A stretch of DNA of 64,000 nucleotides from Myxococcales bacterium (GCA_016717005.1 JADJUF010000038.1:372001-436000), one strand, 5' to 3'. Shown: positions 9,678-22,961, counted from the first letter of the stretch. Translations and numbers: made by a program. The notes: generated from the sequence alone by a model not told the origin.

Positions 9678-10871
9678 CTACAGCCGGGTGCGCAGCAGCC
9701 AGAACTGGGTCTCGCGGCCGCCGGCCAGCTCGGCGAGCCCGTCGCGCTCCTCGCGCGCCTGATCGTGCCGGGCCTGCGCGAACATGGGCGCGCGGTCGGT
9801 GTCGCTGGTGCGGGCGGCTCGGGTGCAGACGCGGGTGTGGCCCCCGTCGTCGCCAGGCGGGCCGGGGTGGTCGACGAACATGAGGTCGCCGGGGCGGACC
9901 AGGCCCAGCAGGCGCGCGATCGCGCGATCGTTGGCGGCGCTGGCGAGCGCGCGCTGGGGATCCGCCGGGTCGCGGTGATCGAGGTGGCTCACCAGCTGCC
10001 AGCCGGTCTTGCGCGCCAGCGCCTCGCCGAATCGCTCGGCGCGTGGGAAGTGCCGATAGGTCCCGGCCTGGAACGTCGGCACCGGCAGGTCGGCCAGCGC
10101 GATCACCGCGCCGCCGAAGACGTTGCACTTCCAGTAGCCCGCGCCCGCGAGGTGGTAGCCGACGCCGCCCGGCAGCCGCAGCGTGCCCGGCGTCGGCGCG
10201 ACGCCGAACTGCTGCGCGTGGGCGGTGTAGCGTACGCCGTCGACCCGGGTCGCGAACGGCGCGGCCGACGTCGCGGCGCAGATCGCGCGGGCGATCGTGG
10301 CGATCCGGCGCGCGCCCTTGCCCAGCGCGGTGATCGGATGATCGGCGCTCCAGAGATCGGGCACCGGCAGCCCGGCGAGCAGCGTCTCGATCGCGGTCAG
10401 CTCGGCGCGCCCGAACCCGCCGGTGACCGGCAGGCCCCGCCAGCGCTGGAGCGCCGCCACGGCGGTGGCGGCCTCCGCGCCGAACGCGCCGTCGCTGCCC
10501 CACGACGTCAACCGCAGCTCCGCCGGCGCGTCGGCGACGCGCGCGGCCACGGCCTGGAGCGCCCGCTGCACCAGCTGCACCCGCGCGCGATCGCGATCGG
10601 CGCGGTCGACCACCTTGCGGCCCGCGCGCACCTGGGCCAGCGCCGGCGCGCGCAGGTCGGCGACGGTCATCGGCGCGCGGATCGCGGCGCGCGCGACGCC
10701 CAGCTCGAGCAGCAGCGCGCCGACCCCATCGCCGAGCAGCTCGGCGGCCTGACGGACCACCGCCAGCAGGCCCGGGCGCGGGAGATCGTGCAGCGCCTGC
10801 GCGGCGAAGTCGTCGAGGGGCAGGGCCGCAGCGGCGACCAGGGACGCGAACGCGGCGGGGAGCGCGGGCAT
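9678..10871 (-). CDS. Peptidoglycan-binding domain protein with possible Cys peptidase domain
   Basis: A 397-residue protein starting MPALPAAFAS. Residues about 95-168 look like a peptidoglycan-binding_1 domain (VQRALQAVAAR, then GSDGAFGAEAATAVAALQRW). The C-terminal part has YWKCNVFGG (C249), RPGDLMFVDHP and GGHTRV (H345), which resembles the Cys-His arrangement of CHAP or NlpC/P60 amidases. That assignment is inference. No convincing signal peptide was found, so it may be exported by another route or act after lysis. The ATG at 10871 is preferred to an upstream extension that overlaps the divergent gene and is Arg-rich. Confidence 0.65.
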   Translation of the reverse strand: MPALPAAFASLVAAAALPLDDFAAQALHDLPRPGLLAVVRQAAELLGDGVGALLLELGVARAAIRAPMTVADLRAPALAQVRAGRKVVDRADRDRARVQLVQRALQAVAARVADAPAELRLTSWGSDGAFGAEAATAVAALQRWRGLPVTGGFGRAELTAIETLLAGLPVPDLWSADHPITALGKGARRIATIARAICAATSAAPFATRVDGVRYTAHAQQFGVAPTPGTLRLPGGVGYHLAGAGYWKCNVFGGAVIALADLPVPTFQAGTYRHFPRAERFGEALARKTGWQLVSHLDHRDPADPQRALASAANDRAIARLLGLVRPGDLMFVDHPGPPGDDGGHTRVCTRAARTSDTDRAPMFAQARHDQAREERDGLAELAGGRETQFWLLRTRL

Positions 10872-10969
10872 GGGTCGAGCATCGCGGGTTTCGCGTCGGC
10901 GCGGAAGTCGTGAGCGGCGGTGAGGGCGCGCGAGTTGTGCTCGGCGTCGGCCCGCGCGACACTGGGCGG

Positions 10970-11872
10970 GTGCACCGCGCTGGGGTGATGTTGTCGTTGA
11001 CGCTCGGGTGCGCGCGCGCGGCCTCGGCGCCACCACCGACCGAGGCGCCGGTGGCCGCGGCGGTGTGCGCGGCCCGCGTCGCGCGCGCGCCCGGTGCGGG
11101 CGTCAGCTACGACGGCTGGCGTCAGGCCTGGCAGGCGCTGCGCGGCGACGGCGCCGCCGCGCCGCCCGCGACCGAGGACGAGGCCCGCGCGCGGCTGTGC
11201 GGCGACGGCGGGTGCCTCGACGCCGGGCCGTGGCTGGCCGAGCAGTCCTGGGACGAGTACGAGCTGCTGGTGCGCGCCGACCTGATCTTCCCGCGCCTGG
11301 GCGGCGCGCTGGTCGTGCACGCCGAGGTCGCGACCGGCCTCGCCGGGCGGTGCCCGTGGGCCGACGCGCCGACGCTGACGATCGGCGACGTCGTCCACCT
11401 GCGGGTCGCGCGCGCCGACGCGCTCGCCGAGTACGCCGCCGCGGCGGCCGACGCGGTCACGCGGTGCGAGCCCGGCACCGACGGCTGCCAGGAGGCGTGC
11501 TTCACCGGTGAGGTGAGCGAGGTCGACCGCTGGTTCGATCGCGGCTCAGGCTTCGAGCTCCTCGCGATCGAGCGCGTGGCGGTGGCGCCGGCCGAGCCCG
11601 AGCGGTTGTGGCTCGACGACGACTTTCGGTTCGAGGCGCAGCTCGAGGTCGGGGACGAGGCCGTCGGGCTCACCGGGCCCGGCTGCGGTCCGCCGACCGC
11701 GATCCCCCGGGTGTCGGTGAGGCAGACGCCGACGTGCCCCGGCGATCGCGACGGCGTCATCGTCGACGTGCACAAGGCGCCCCGGTGCGCCGCCGATGAG
11801 CACGTGCGGGCCCGCGACAGCCGGCCGGTGTGCGTGGCGACCGCGCCGTGCCTCGTCGACGAGCCGCGCTGA
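10970..11872 (+). CDS. Putative lipoprotein, Cys-rich, unknown function
   Basis: The GTG at 10970 gives a 300-residue protein beginning (M)HRAGVMLSLTLGCARA. This has a short basic/His n-region, a hydrophobic core and a lipobox LTLGC, so the protein is probably lipidated and placed in the outer membrane. The mature part has about ten further cysteines (CAARVA, RLCGDGGCLD, CEPGTDGCQEAC, GPGCG, TPTCPG, APRCA, VCVATAPC), suggesting disulfides in the periplasm or on the surface. No family was recognised. An ATG at 10988 is an alternative start but lacks a charged n-region. Confidence 0.6.
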   Translation: MHRAGVMLSLTLGCARAASAPPPTEAPVAAAVCAARVARAPGAGVSYDGWRQAWQALRGDGAAAPPATEDEARARLCGDGGCLDAGPWLAEQSWDEYELLVRADLIFPRLGGALVVHAEVATGLAGRCPWADAPTLTIGDVVHLRVARADALAEYAAAAADAVTRCEPGTDGCQEACFTGEVSEVDRWFDRGSGFELLAIERVAVAPAEPERLWLDDDFRFEAQLEVGDEAVGLTGPGCGPPTAIPRVSVRQTPTCPGDRDGVIVDVHKAPRCAADEHVRARDSRPVCVATAPCLVDEPR

Positions 11873-12046
11873 ACTTCAGCGGGCCTGTCGCCAGGCCCTC
11901 CCCCATCGCGGGCAAGCCCCGAGAGGGCCCCCTCCCACGACCTCCCACGACGCGAGACTCCCGGCGCGTCGACCGGTGCTCGACCGGAGACGTCCCAGGC
12001 GCTGAGCTTCACCGGCGATCGCGCGCCGCGCTCGGGCGATCTTTAT

Positions 12047-12066
12047 ACTTAGGCGTTGACCTAAGT
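12047..12066. promoter_or_regulatory. Perfect inverted repeat, candidate ArsR-family operator
   Basis: ACTTAGG-CGTTGA-CCTAAGT is a perfect 7-bp inverted repeat with a 6-bp spacer. It lies in a locally AT-richer stretch (TTTATACTTAGG) 25 bases upstream of an ArsR-type gene. ArsR regulators usually bind such dyads over their own promoter, so autoregulation is the natural reading; this is inference from position and symmetry. Confidence 0.65.
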
Positions 12067-12090
12067 GAATCGTCCCGGTAGGGTCTCGCG

Positions 12091-12429
12091 ATGGTCGCCA
12101 CCGCTCCCGCGATCGACGGCGTGTTCCGCGCGCTGGCCGATCCGACCCGCCGCCAGGTCATCGCGCGCCTGGCCGGTGGGCCGGCGTCGGTCACCGAGCT
12201 CGCGGCGCCGTTCGCGATGGCGTTGCCGTCGTTCACCCAGCACCTGCGGGTGCTGGAGCGCTGCGGTGTCGTGCGCTCGCGCAAGGCCGGTCGGGTCCGC
12301 ACCGTCGAGCTGGTGCCCCAGCGCCTGCGCGCCGCCGAGACCTGGCTCGCCGAGCAGCGGGCCCTGTGGGACCGCCGCCTCGATCAGCTCGATCGCTTCC
12401 TGCTCGCCCAGAAGGAGAAGTCACGATGA
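12091..12429 (+). CDS. ArsR-family winged-helix repressor
   Basis: A 112-residue protein with the ArsR helix-turn-helix pattern: FRALADPTRRQVIARLAGG, then VTELAAPFAMALPSFTQHLRVLERCGVVRSRKAGR. It has no cysteine pair of metal-sensing type. It matches the subgroup that sits next to AHSA1/SRPBCC genes and regulates them. The downstream gene overlaps its stop by 4 bp (ATGA), and the dyad upstream is its likely operator. Confidence 0.92.
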   Translation: MVATAPAIDGVFRALADPTRRQVIARLAGGPASVTELAAPFAMALPSFTQHLRVLERCGVVRSRKAGRVRTVELVPQRLRAAETWLAEQRALWDRRLDQLDRFLLAQKEKSR

Positions 12430-12914
12430 CCGTCGCCACCCCCTCGATCGATCCCGCCCGCGACCTCGTGTTCGAACGCATCGTCGACGTGCCGCCGACC
12501 CAGGTCTGGGCCGCCTGGACCGACCCCGATCTGCTCAAGCAGTGGTTCTGCCCGGCGCCGTGGACGGTGTCCGAGTGCTCGATCGATCTGCGCCCCGGCG
12601 GGCGCTTCTTCACGCGCATGCGCGGCCCGGCCGGCGAGGACGTGCCCAACGACGGCTGCTACCTCGAGGTCGGCCCCGGCTACCGGCTGGTCTTCACCGA
12701 CGCGCTCGGGCCCGGCTTTCGTCCCTCGGGCACGTCGTTCATGACCGCGACCGTCACGATCGAGCCCCACGGCGCCGGCACCCGCTACACCGCGACCGTG
12801 CTCCACGCCGACCTCGCCAGCCGCAAGAAGCACGAGGCCATGGGCTTCCACCACGGCTGGGGCGCCGCGTGTGACCAGCTCGTCGCGCTGTGCACGTCGG
12901 GCACGGCCGGCTGA
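12426..12914 (+). CDS. SRPBCC/AHSA1-domain protein
   Basis: A 162-residue START-like (SRPBCC) protein of the AHSA1/CalC type. It contains LVFERIVDVPPTQVWAAWTD and LLKQWFCPAPWTV, then DLRPGGRFFTRMRGP, GCYLEVGPGYRLVFTDAL and the final HHGWGAACDQLVAL. Such proteins bind hydrophobic ligands; the ligand here is unknown. It is the second gene of a two-gene operon with the ArsR regulator, a pairing seen widely in bacteria. The ATG overlapping the ArsR stop fixes the start. Confidence 0.92.
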   Translation: MTVATPSIDPARDLVFERIVDVPPTQVWAAWTDPDLLKQWFCPAPWTVSECSIDLRPGGRFFTRMRGPAGEDVPNDGCYLEVGPGYRLVFTDALGPGFRPSGTSFMTATVTIEPHGAGTRYTATVLHADLASRKKHEAMGFHHGWGAACDQLVALCTSGTAG

Positions 12915-12951
12915 GGCCGGCGGCCGGCGCTCCGACCGTGAGGGCCTTGGA

Positions 12952-17174
<4,223 letters not shown>

Positions 17175-17367
17175 CCCGGCATCGTACCCGAGCCGGCCGG
17201 CGGCCGGGGCCACGGGCCGCGGCGGTGACGTCACCGCCGCTGGCACACCGTGCGCGCGCCCGCCCCCCGGTGACACCGCTCGTCCGATCGCGGGCTTGCG
17301 ACGCCGGTGGCGAGGCACGCCGACTGCAGCAGGGCGGCCCGCGCATGCACGCGCGGAGGCGAGAGAG

Positions 17368-19944
17368 ATGACGAAGATCGACGACAAGGTCCGGGCGCTC
17401 GCGGCGTCAGGGTTCGACGTGGGCGCGGCGATGGCGCCCGAGGCTGACGCTGGCTTCGGCGGTCAAGTGCGGCCCTTCGCCGGGGCCGACGTCTATTGGC
17501 ACCCGGTCATGGGCGCGGCCGCGCATGAGGTCCACGGCGGGATCCTCGAGCGCTACCTGGCGCTCGGTGGCCCCGGTCCGCACCCGACCACCGGGGAGCG
17601 GTGCTTCGGGTTCCCGCTCACCGACGAGGTGACCACCGACGATGGCCTGCACCGCGCCAGCAGGTTCGAGTTCGGCGCGATCTTCTGGCGCGAGCACGCC
17701 GACCCGATCTTCGGCGCGCTCTATTCGGCCTGGCGCGCGCGCGGCGGCGAGACCGGCGAGCTCGGCTACTCGATCAGCCCGATCGCGGTCGGCGCCGGCG
17801 GTCGCGTCCAGCATTACCAGCGCGGCAGCCTGCTCGACCGGGGCGGCGCGGCGCCGCTGGCGCTGCGCTACGTCGGCCCGATGCTCGGGCAGCCGGCGCT
17901 GGTCGCGCTCGATCCGACGGCGGTCGACGTGCCGCTCTACGACGCGGGCACGCTCGACGACGTCGGGCCACGCCCGGACCTGGCGGGTTGCTTCGACGGT
18001 CAGCTGGTGCTGCGCGAGGTGACCGCGGCGCGGGCCGAGATCGCGCTCGCGGTCACGGTGGTCGACGGTCACCGGGTCCACGGTCGCCCGGTCGCCGGGC
18101 TGCGCGACCGCACGCTCTACGATCTGTGCCTGCGGCGCGCCGACGGAGGGCTGGTCACGATCGCGGCGCACGCGCTCTACGCCAAGGCCGACTGGGTCCA
18201 GTTCGGCCTCGCCCACGCGACCGACTTCCACGTCGCGCGCCGCAACGATCAGATCCCCGACTGGTTCGCGGCCAGGGGCGTCGCGCTGTCGGCGTACAAC
18301 AACTTCAACGACAACCTGCGTGACTTCGTGCGCGCCGCCAACCGGCTGCACGCCGCCGGCACGCTCGACGTGGTGTGGGCGACCGGCGATCTGGTCGACT
18401 ACCTGTTCGAGCCCGGCGACGCCGAGGCCGGCCCCGGCAACTTCGGCCTGCTCGAGGACCTGGTGCTGGGACGCTCGCCGTACCCGCGCGGCGCCGCGCG
18501 GGTCGAGGAGCTGCAGGTGCCGATCTTCACCGGCCTCGGCAACCACGACTACCGCAAGCACCCCTACGACCTCGCCTTCGCGGTCTCGATCTTGGGCTAC
18601 GAAGCGGCAGCGCTCGAGAACTACCGGCCCTTCAACATCGCCAACGCCGAGGCCCACCAGCTCTGGGGCGTCGACTACCCCGTGGCGTCGGCGACCGCAG
18701 GCGCCGCACCGGTTGCGTGGGTCCACGGCTGGAAGCACCTCGCGCCCGCGGCGGCGGCCCGCTTCGTCGCCGTCGATCCGGCGATGCAGGCTCGCACCGC
18801 CTACTACTTCCGGCAGATCAACCGGGACGGGAACTACCTGGTGCGCGCCGGGGCGCACCGGCTCGCGATGCTCGACAGCCGCTGGGACGCGGGCATCACG
18901 ACCGGGGTCTGGGACGTGTTCTGGATCAAGTACCTCGGCGGCGGCACCAAGGCCCAGCGGGCGTTCCTCGGCAACGGTCCGCCCTCGGTCGGGCTCGAGG
19001 CCGCCGACGTCGCCGTCGTCGAGCGCGCGGTCGCGGAGGCCACCGACCAGAGCTTGGTCGTGCTGGGCATCCACGCGCCGCTGTTCGACATCGAGGACCA
19101 CGAGTACGCGCACTACTTCCGCGAGACCGAGCACGCGCAGACCAGCCGCGACGAGATCCGCGCCTTCGGGTACGCGCACACGCCGGGCATGCAGCCGACC
19201 GAGCGCCTCGCCCTCGAGGCGCTCGACCGCAGGCTCGCGAGCTGGTTCACGCTCGGCGAGGACTTCTTCAAGCGCGGCTCGCGCGATCCGTTGCTCGACG
19301 CCAACGTCAGCCTGGGGCAGGGCGATCGCCTGCTCGAGCTGTGCCTGGGCGCCGGCGGGCGCGCGATCGATCTCGTCCTCGAGGGCCACGTCCACCACAA
19401 CGCCGAGCGCGGCCTCGGCCGCGACCCCGCCGGCGGCCATCGCTTCTTCCACGACTACTACACCGAGAACCCGGCAGCGTACTACCCGGCCCGGCACCGC
19501 GCCGGGATGATCTCCGAGCGGGCCGAGGTCCGGGTCCAGGTCGGCGCGGTCGAGGCGGTCGGCGCGCCGGTCACGGTGCGCGAGCCCGGGTTCGAGCCAT
19601 TCCGCGAGGTCACCGTGCCGGGCTACGCCGAGACCCTGAACACCGTCGTCAGCCGCGGCGCCGACCTCGCCGACTGGTGGCACGACCACCGGCCGCTGTT
19701 CGTCCAGACCGCGGCGCTCGGTCCGCTCGAGCACACCCAGCAAGTGGAGCGCGGGGAGAAGCCGCGGCCGACCTTCCAGGGCTTCCGGGTCCTGCTGGTC
19801 GAGCGCAACCTGATCCGCGCCAGCCACGTCGTCCGCGCGAGCGAGATCAAGGACCCGACCGTGCCGCTGCCGTGGGAGCCGGCGCGGCTCGTCGGGGCGG
19901 TCGCCCCGATGACGTCCGCGCGCGTCGGTTGGCGCCCGCGCTGA
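17368..19944 (+). CDS. LGFP-repeat and calcineurin-like metallophosphoesterase fusion protein
   Basis: An 858-residue protein. Residues about 30-200 resemble LGFP repeats (FAGADVYWHPVMGAAAHEVHG, then LALGGPGPHPTTGERCFGFP), modules linked elsewhere to cell-wall anchoring. From about residue 310 there is a metallophosphoesterase domain with TGDLVDY (near 338), GNHDY (near 391) and EGHVHHN (near 673), the metal-ligand motifs of the calcineurin superfamily. The spacing between motifs is very long. No signal peptide or membrane segment is visible. The ATG at 17368 follows a GAGGCGAGAGAG run that can serve as ribosome binding site. The substrate is unknown; a phosphodiester in the envelope is possible but not shown. 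Confidence 0.8.
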   Translation: MTKIDDKVRALAASGFDVGAAMAPEADAGFGGQVRPFAGADVYWHPVMGAAAHEVHGGILERYLALGGPGPHPTTGERCFGFPLTDEVTTDDGLHRASRFEFGAIFWREHADPIFGALYSAWRARGGETGELGYSISPIAVGAGGRVQHYQRGSLLDRGGAAPLALRYVGPMLGQPALVALDPTAVDVPLYDAGTLDDVGPRPDLAGCFDGQLVLREVTAARAEIALAVTVVDGHRVHGRPVAGLRDRTLYDLCLRRADGGLVTIAAHALYAKADWVQFGLAHATDFHVARRNDQIPDWFAARGVALSAYNNFNDNLRDFVRAANRLHAAGTLDVVWATGDLVDYLFEPGDAEAGPGNFGLLEDLVLGRSPYPRGAARVEELQVPIFTGLGNHDYRKHPYDLAFAVSILGYEAAALENYRPFNIANAEAHQLWGVDYPVASATAGAAPVAWVHGWKHLAPAAAARFVAVDPAMQARTAYYFRQINRDGNYLVRAGAHRLAMLDSRWDAGITTGVWDVFWIKYLGGGTKAQRAFLGNGPPSVGLEAADVAVVERAVAEATDQSLVVLGIHAPLFDIEDHEYAHYFRETEHAQTSRDEIRAFGYAHTPGMQPTERLALEALDRRLASWFTLGEDFFKRGSRDPLLDANVSLGQGDRLLELCLGAGGRAIDLVLEGHVHHNAERGLGRDPAGGHRFFHDYYTENPAAYYPARHRAGMISERAEVRVQVGAVEAVGAPVTVREPGFEPFREVTVPGYAETLNTVVSRGADLADWWHDHRPLFVQTAALGPLEHTQQVERGEKPRPTFQGFRVLLVERNLIRASHVVRASEIKDPTVPLPWEPARLVGAVAPMTSARVGWRPR

Positions 19945-19963
19945 CGATCGCGCCGCGGCCGGC

Positions 19964-21127
19964 TCACCGCAGCCCCGCCGGCCACGCGCTGGGGGTGCCG
20001 CCCCAGCGCGCGACCACCGCCGCCATCCAGCGCTCGAGGCCCCAGCCGACGCACGCGGTCTCGGTCGCGTCGGCGTCGCCGCGGATGTCCATCGGCGTCG
20101 CGAACACGCCGCCGTGCAGGTTGAACGACGCCGCGGCCACGCGCGCGCCGCCGCCGATCGCGAGGCGCAGCTCGAGCTTGGTCGAGCGCATCGCCTGGAA
20201 CGTGCGCAGGGACGCCGCCTCGGCCGCGAAGAACGGATCGGTCGCGACCTCGAGGGTCGCGTCGAGGTCGAGCTCGTCGACCAGCGCCTGGGTCAGCTCG
20301 ATCAGGCGGGCGCGCGTCGCGACGACGTAGTCGCGCCCGCCCAGGAGCACCGCCTCGCGCATCGAGAACTCCCACTGCCGCTCGAGCGGCGCGAAGCGGT
20401 GGCCCTCGAAGCGGTAGCAGTTGCCGAGCGCGGTGACGGCCTGGCCGGCGCCGACCCGGGCGCCGCGCAGCGCCCGGTAGACGTTGTGACAGACGAACGG
20501 CTCGAGGATGAAGCCGGTCGGCTGGGCGCGGTCGGCCGCGGGCGCGGCCAGGGCCTCGGCCCGGGCGGCGCGCGCGAACGCCTTCAGGTCCTCGAACCGC
20601 GGCGGCAGGTGGAAGCCCCAGGTCACGTGCTGCGGGTGGCTCGAGAAGTAGCCGGTCAGGCGCAGCAGATCGCTGGTCGACTCGATGCTGGGCAGGTGCC
20701 AGGGCTCGGCGCCGACCTCGGCCGCGAGCGCCGCCAGGCGTCGATCGAGCGCGGCCCGGAGCTGGGCCGCGGGGCCGCGCAGCGCGTACTGGCCGGGCCC
20801 GAGCGTGAGCACGTTCGCGGCCACGAACGCCGCCAGCGCGGCGTCGTCGACCGGCGCGGTCCGCTGCCACGCCGCCTCGGTCGTCGCCACCAGGCGGAAC
20901 GACGCCAGCGACGCGGTCACCGCCGCCGCGACCTGGCGCGCGACGTCGGCGTCGTCGACCGGCGTCGGCGCCAGCCGCACGGCGACCCGACCGCGCGCGC
21001 GATCGATCTGGTCGACGCCGACGATGGCCGGGTGCGCGAACGCCAGGTCGCCGTCGAGGCCCTGGGCCTCGCGGGCGCTGGCGCCGGCCAGCCGCGGCAC
21101 GTCGATCCAGCGCGCCGCGGCGGTCAC
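19964..21127 (-). CDS. Class II aaRS-like amino acid:[carrier protein] ligase
   Basis: A 387-residue protein matching the seryl-tRNA-synthetase-like amino acid:carrier-protein ligases (Bll0957 type). These activate an amino acid with ATP and load it on a carrier-protein phosphopantetheine instead of tRNA. The motif 2 region is GNCYRFEGHRFAPLERQWEF followed by SMREAVLLGG; motif 3 is TACVGWGLERW. Known members hold a zinc ion with Cys-Glu-Cys; C213 (FVCHNVYRAL), E258 (SMREAV) and C359 (TACVGWG) are the natural candidates from motif position and spacing. There is no tRNA-binding N-terminal coiled coil. The GTG start overlaps the carrier-protein stop (GTGA), so it is the last gene of the MBOAT-carrier-ligase operon. 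Confidence 0.85.
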   Translation of the reverse strand: MTAAARWIDVPRLAGASAREAQGLDGDLAFAHPAIVGVDQIDRARGRVAVRLAPTPVDDADVARQVAAAVTASLASFRLVATTEAAWQRTAPVDDAALAAFVAANVLTLGPGQYALRGPAAQLRAALDRRLAALAAEVGAEPWHLPSIESTSDLLRLTGYFSSHPQHVTWGFHLPPRFEDLKAFARAARAEALAAPAADRAQPTGFILEPFVCHNVYRALRGARVGAGQAVTALGNCYRFEGHRFAPLERQWEFSMREAVLLGGRDYVVATRARLIELTQALVDELDLDATLEVATDPFFAAEAASLRTFQAMRSTKLELRLAIGGGARVAAASFNLHGGVFATPMDIRGDADATETACVGWGLERWMAAVVARWGGTPSAWPAGLR

Positions 21128-21372
21128 GCGCGCCCTCGGCGCTCGCTGATCAGCGCGGCGATCGTCGCGACCGAGCGCAGGCGCCCGGTCTGGACGTCGC
21201 GCTCGTCGATGCGGATCGCGAAGTCGTCCTCGAGCCGGTTGATCAGCTCGAGCAGCTGCATCGACTCGAGCGCGCCGGTCGCGAACAGGTCGAGGTCGTC
21301 GGTGACCACCGGCGGGCCGCCGAGGTCGTGGACGTGGGAGCGCACGCGGGCGCCGAGATCGAGATCGGTCAT
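21124..21372 (-). CDS. Acyl/aminoacyl carrier protein
   Basis: An 82-residue acidic four-helix protein, normal length for a carrier protein. The phosphopantetheine site is in ATGALESMQLLELINRLED, with S37 as the attachment serine. The sequence reads LES where most acyl carriers have DSL; DltC-type carriers have DSM, and the following Met makes this one look DltC-like. It starts with ATG overlapping the MBOAT stop (ATGA), and its own stop overlaps the ligase GTG. It should be the shuttle between ligase and MBOAT. A 4'-phosphopantetheinyl transferase must come from elsewhere in the genome. Confidence 0.9.
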   Translation of the reverse strand: MTDLDLGARVRSHVHDLGGPPVVTDDLDLFATGALESMQLLELINRLEDDFAIRIDERDVQTGRLRSVATIAALISERRGRA

Positions 21373-22961
21373 GGGAAGATCCTCCGGGCGGTGAGCGGAT
21401 CGAGCACGCCGGCGCGCTTCACCAGGCGCGCGTCGGCGATCGTGGGATGGGTGACGAAGGCGGCGGCGATCGCCAGCTGGCGCAAGGCCGCGTCGGGGCG
21501 GCCGGCCGCGGCCAGCACCCGCGCCAAGGTCGCGCGGCGGACCGGATCGAGCGGGCGCTCGTCGAGGGCGCTCTCGAGGTCAGGCAGGAGCGCCGCCGCC
21601 TCCTCGGGCGTGCGCACGGCCAGGGCCCGGGCCTGGGCTCGCTCGAACGGCGCCAGGCGCACGCGGTAGTCGACCTGGTACCCGACGCCGAGGATCGCCG
21701 CGCACACCAGCGCCCAGGTCCCGGCCCGCTGCGCCCACCGACGCGCCAGCCCCGGCGCGGCCCGCCGGCGCCCGCGGCGGCGCTCGAGCACGAGCGCGGT
21801 GCCGACCAGCGCGGTCATGACCACGCTCTCGGTCAGCGTGCTCCACGGGAACGTCCACGGTGAGCCGTGCAGCGCCGCCTGCTTGGGCCAGTGCAGCGGC
21901 GCGCTCCCGACCAGGAACACGACCGCGCAGCCGACGTAGCTCGCGGCGATCGGGTGGCGGCGCAGGCGCATCGCCGTCGGCGTCCAGAACAGATCGATCA
22001 GGAGCTGGCGGAAGTGCAGGTTGTAGCGGCGCCACCAGTCGGCGATGCCGCGCGCCAGCAGCGGGCGGTCGAACGCCGGCGCCATCGGCACGCCGAAGCA
22101 GCGCACCAGCCCCAGCACCAGCGCGCCGGCGCCGCACGACTCGAACACCGCGCGGATCGGGTAGACCACGACCAGGAGCGGGACGACCTGGGGCCAGGCC
22201 CCGACCCGCAGCGCGTCGATCAGCAGCAGCCGCGGATCGACGCCGCCGGCGGCGGCCAGCGCCAGCGTCACCTGGACCGCGAGGCCGTAGCCGATCCAGC
22301 GCACGCCCGAGCGCTGCACCGCCGGATCGGGCGCGCGCACGCCGTCGCGCACGAGCGCCAGCTTGGGCAGCGCCAGCATGTACGGCGGGATCAGCGCGAA
22401 CGGCGCCAGGAAGAAGTAGGTCAACACGTCCACCACCGTCGGGCGGGCCCCGCCGATCCGCGCCTCGTGCCACACCACCAGCGCGCGCAGGAACCAGCCG
22501 AGCGCGAACGAGTACGCCATCACCCACAGCCACGGGTAGGCCGCGACCCGGCTCGGCGCGTGGGCGGCGTCGGCGAGCGCCACCACCCCGATCAGCGTCG
22601 CGATCGGGAACAGCACCGTCAGCGCCGGGCGCAGGCGCGACCACAGGAGCGCGCGGTAGGCCACCGCCCAGGCCGCGCCGAGGACGACGAACTGTGGACA
22701 GACGATCAGCCACGCGCCCAGCGACACCACCAGGAGGGCCAGCGTGCGGTGCCGCGTCGGCGTCAGCGAGATCGCGCCGTGGCCCGCGACCAGCGCCGCC
22801 AGCACCCACGGCACCAGGTCGTCGTCGAACGGCAGCGGCGTCCACGCGACCAGCGTCACCAGCCCGAGGTGGTGCAGCACGCCGGCGACGAGCGCGATCG
22901 CCGCGAACCCGAGCCACGCGCCGAACCGCCCGCGCCACCATCGATCGTCGTGCGTCGCCAT
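21369..22961 (-). CDS. MBOAT-family membrane acyltransferase with C-terminal helical extension
   Basis: A 530-residue polytopic protein with about ten or more hydrophobic helices. The MBOAT signature region is DWWRRYNLHFRQLLIDLFW (H316). A second conserved His lies in a membrane region at SAPLHWPKQA (H357), the place of the catalytic His of DltB/AlgI relatives. After the last helix, residues from about 435 to the end (ERAQARALAVRTPEEAAALL and on) look like TPR-like helices. DltB relatives pass an acyl or aminoacyl group from a carrier protein across the membrane to an envelope acceptor. The ATG at 22961 was preferred to a GTG at 22979. It is first in the operon. Confidence 0.88.
   Translation of the reverse strand: MATHDDRWWRGRFGAWLGFAAIALVAGVLHHLGLVTLVAWTPLPFDDDLVPWVLAALVAGHGAISLTPTRHRTLALLVVSLGAWLIVCPQFVVLGAAWAVAYRALLWSRLRPALTVLFPIATLIGVVALADAAHAPSRVAAYPWLWVMAYSFALGWFLRALVVWHEARIGGARPTVVDVLTYFFLAPFALIPPYMLALPKLALVRDGVRAPDPAVQRSGVRWIGYGLAVQVTLALAAAGGVDPRLLLIDALRVGAWPQVVPLLVVVYPIRAVFESCGAGALVLGLVRCFGVPMAPAFDRPLLARGIADWWRRYNLHFRQLLIDLFWTPTAMRLRRHPIAASYVGCAVVFLVGSAPLHWPKQAALHGSPWTFPWSTLTESVVMTALVGTALVLERRRGRRRAAPGLARRWAQRAGTWALVCAAILGVGYQVDYRVRLAPFERAQARALAVRTPEEAAALLPDLESALDERPLDPVRRATLARVLAAAGRPDAALRQLAIAAAFVTHPTIADARLVKRAGVLDPLTARRIFP

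Noticed and set aside
12047..12066. Transcription terminator reading of the ACTTAGG/CCTAAGT dyad
   Set aside because: The stem is weak and AT-rich with no T run, and it lies directly before an ArsR gene, so an operator is more plausible.
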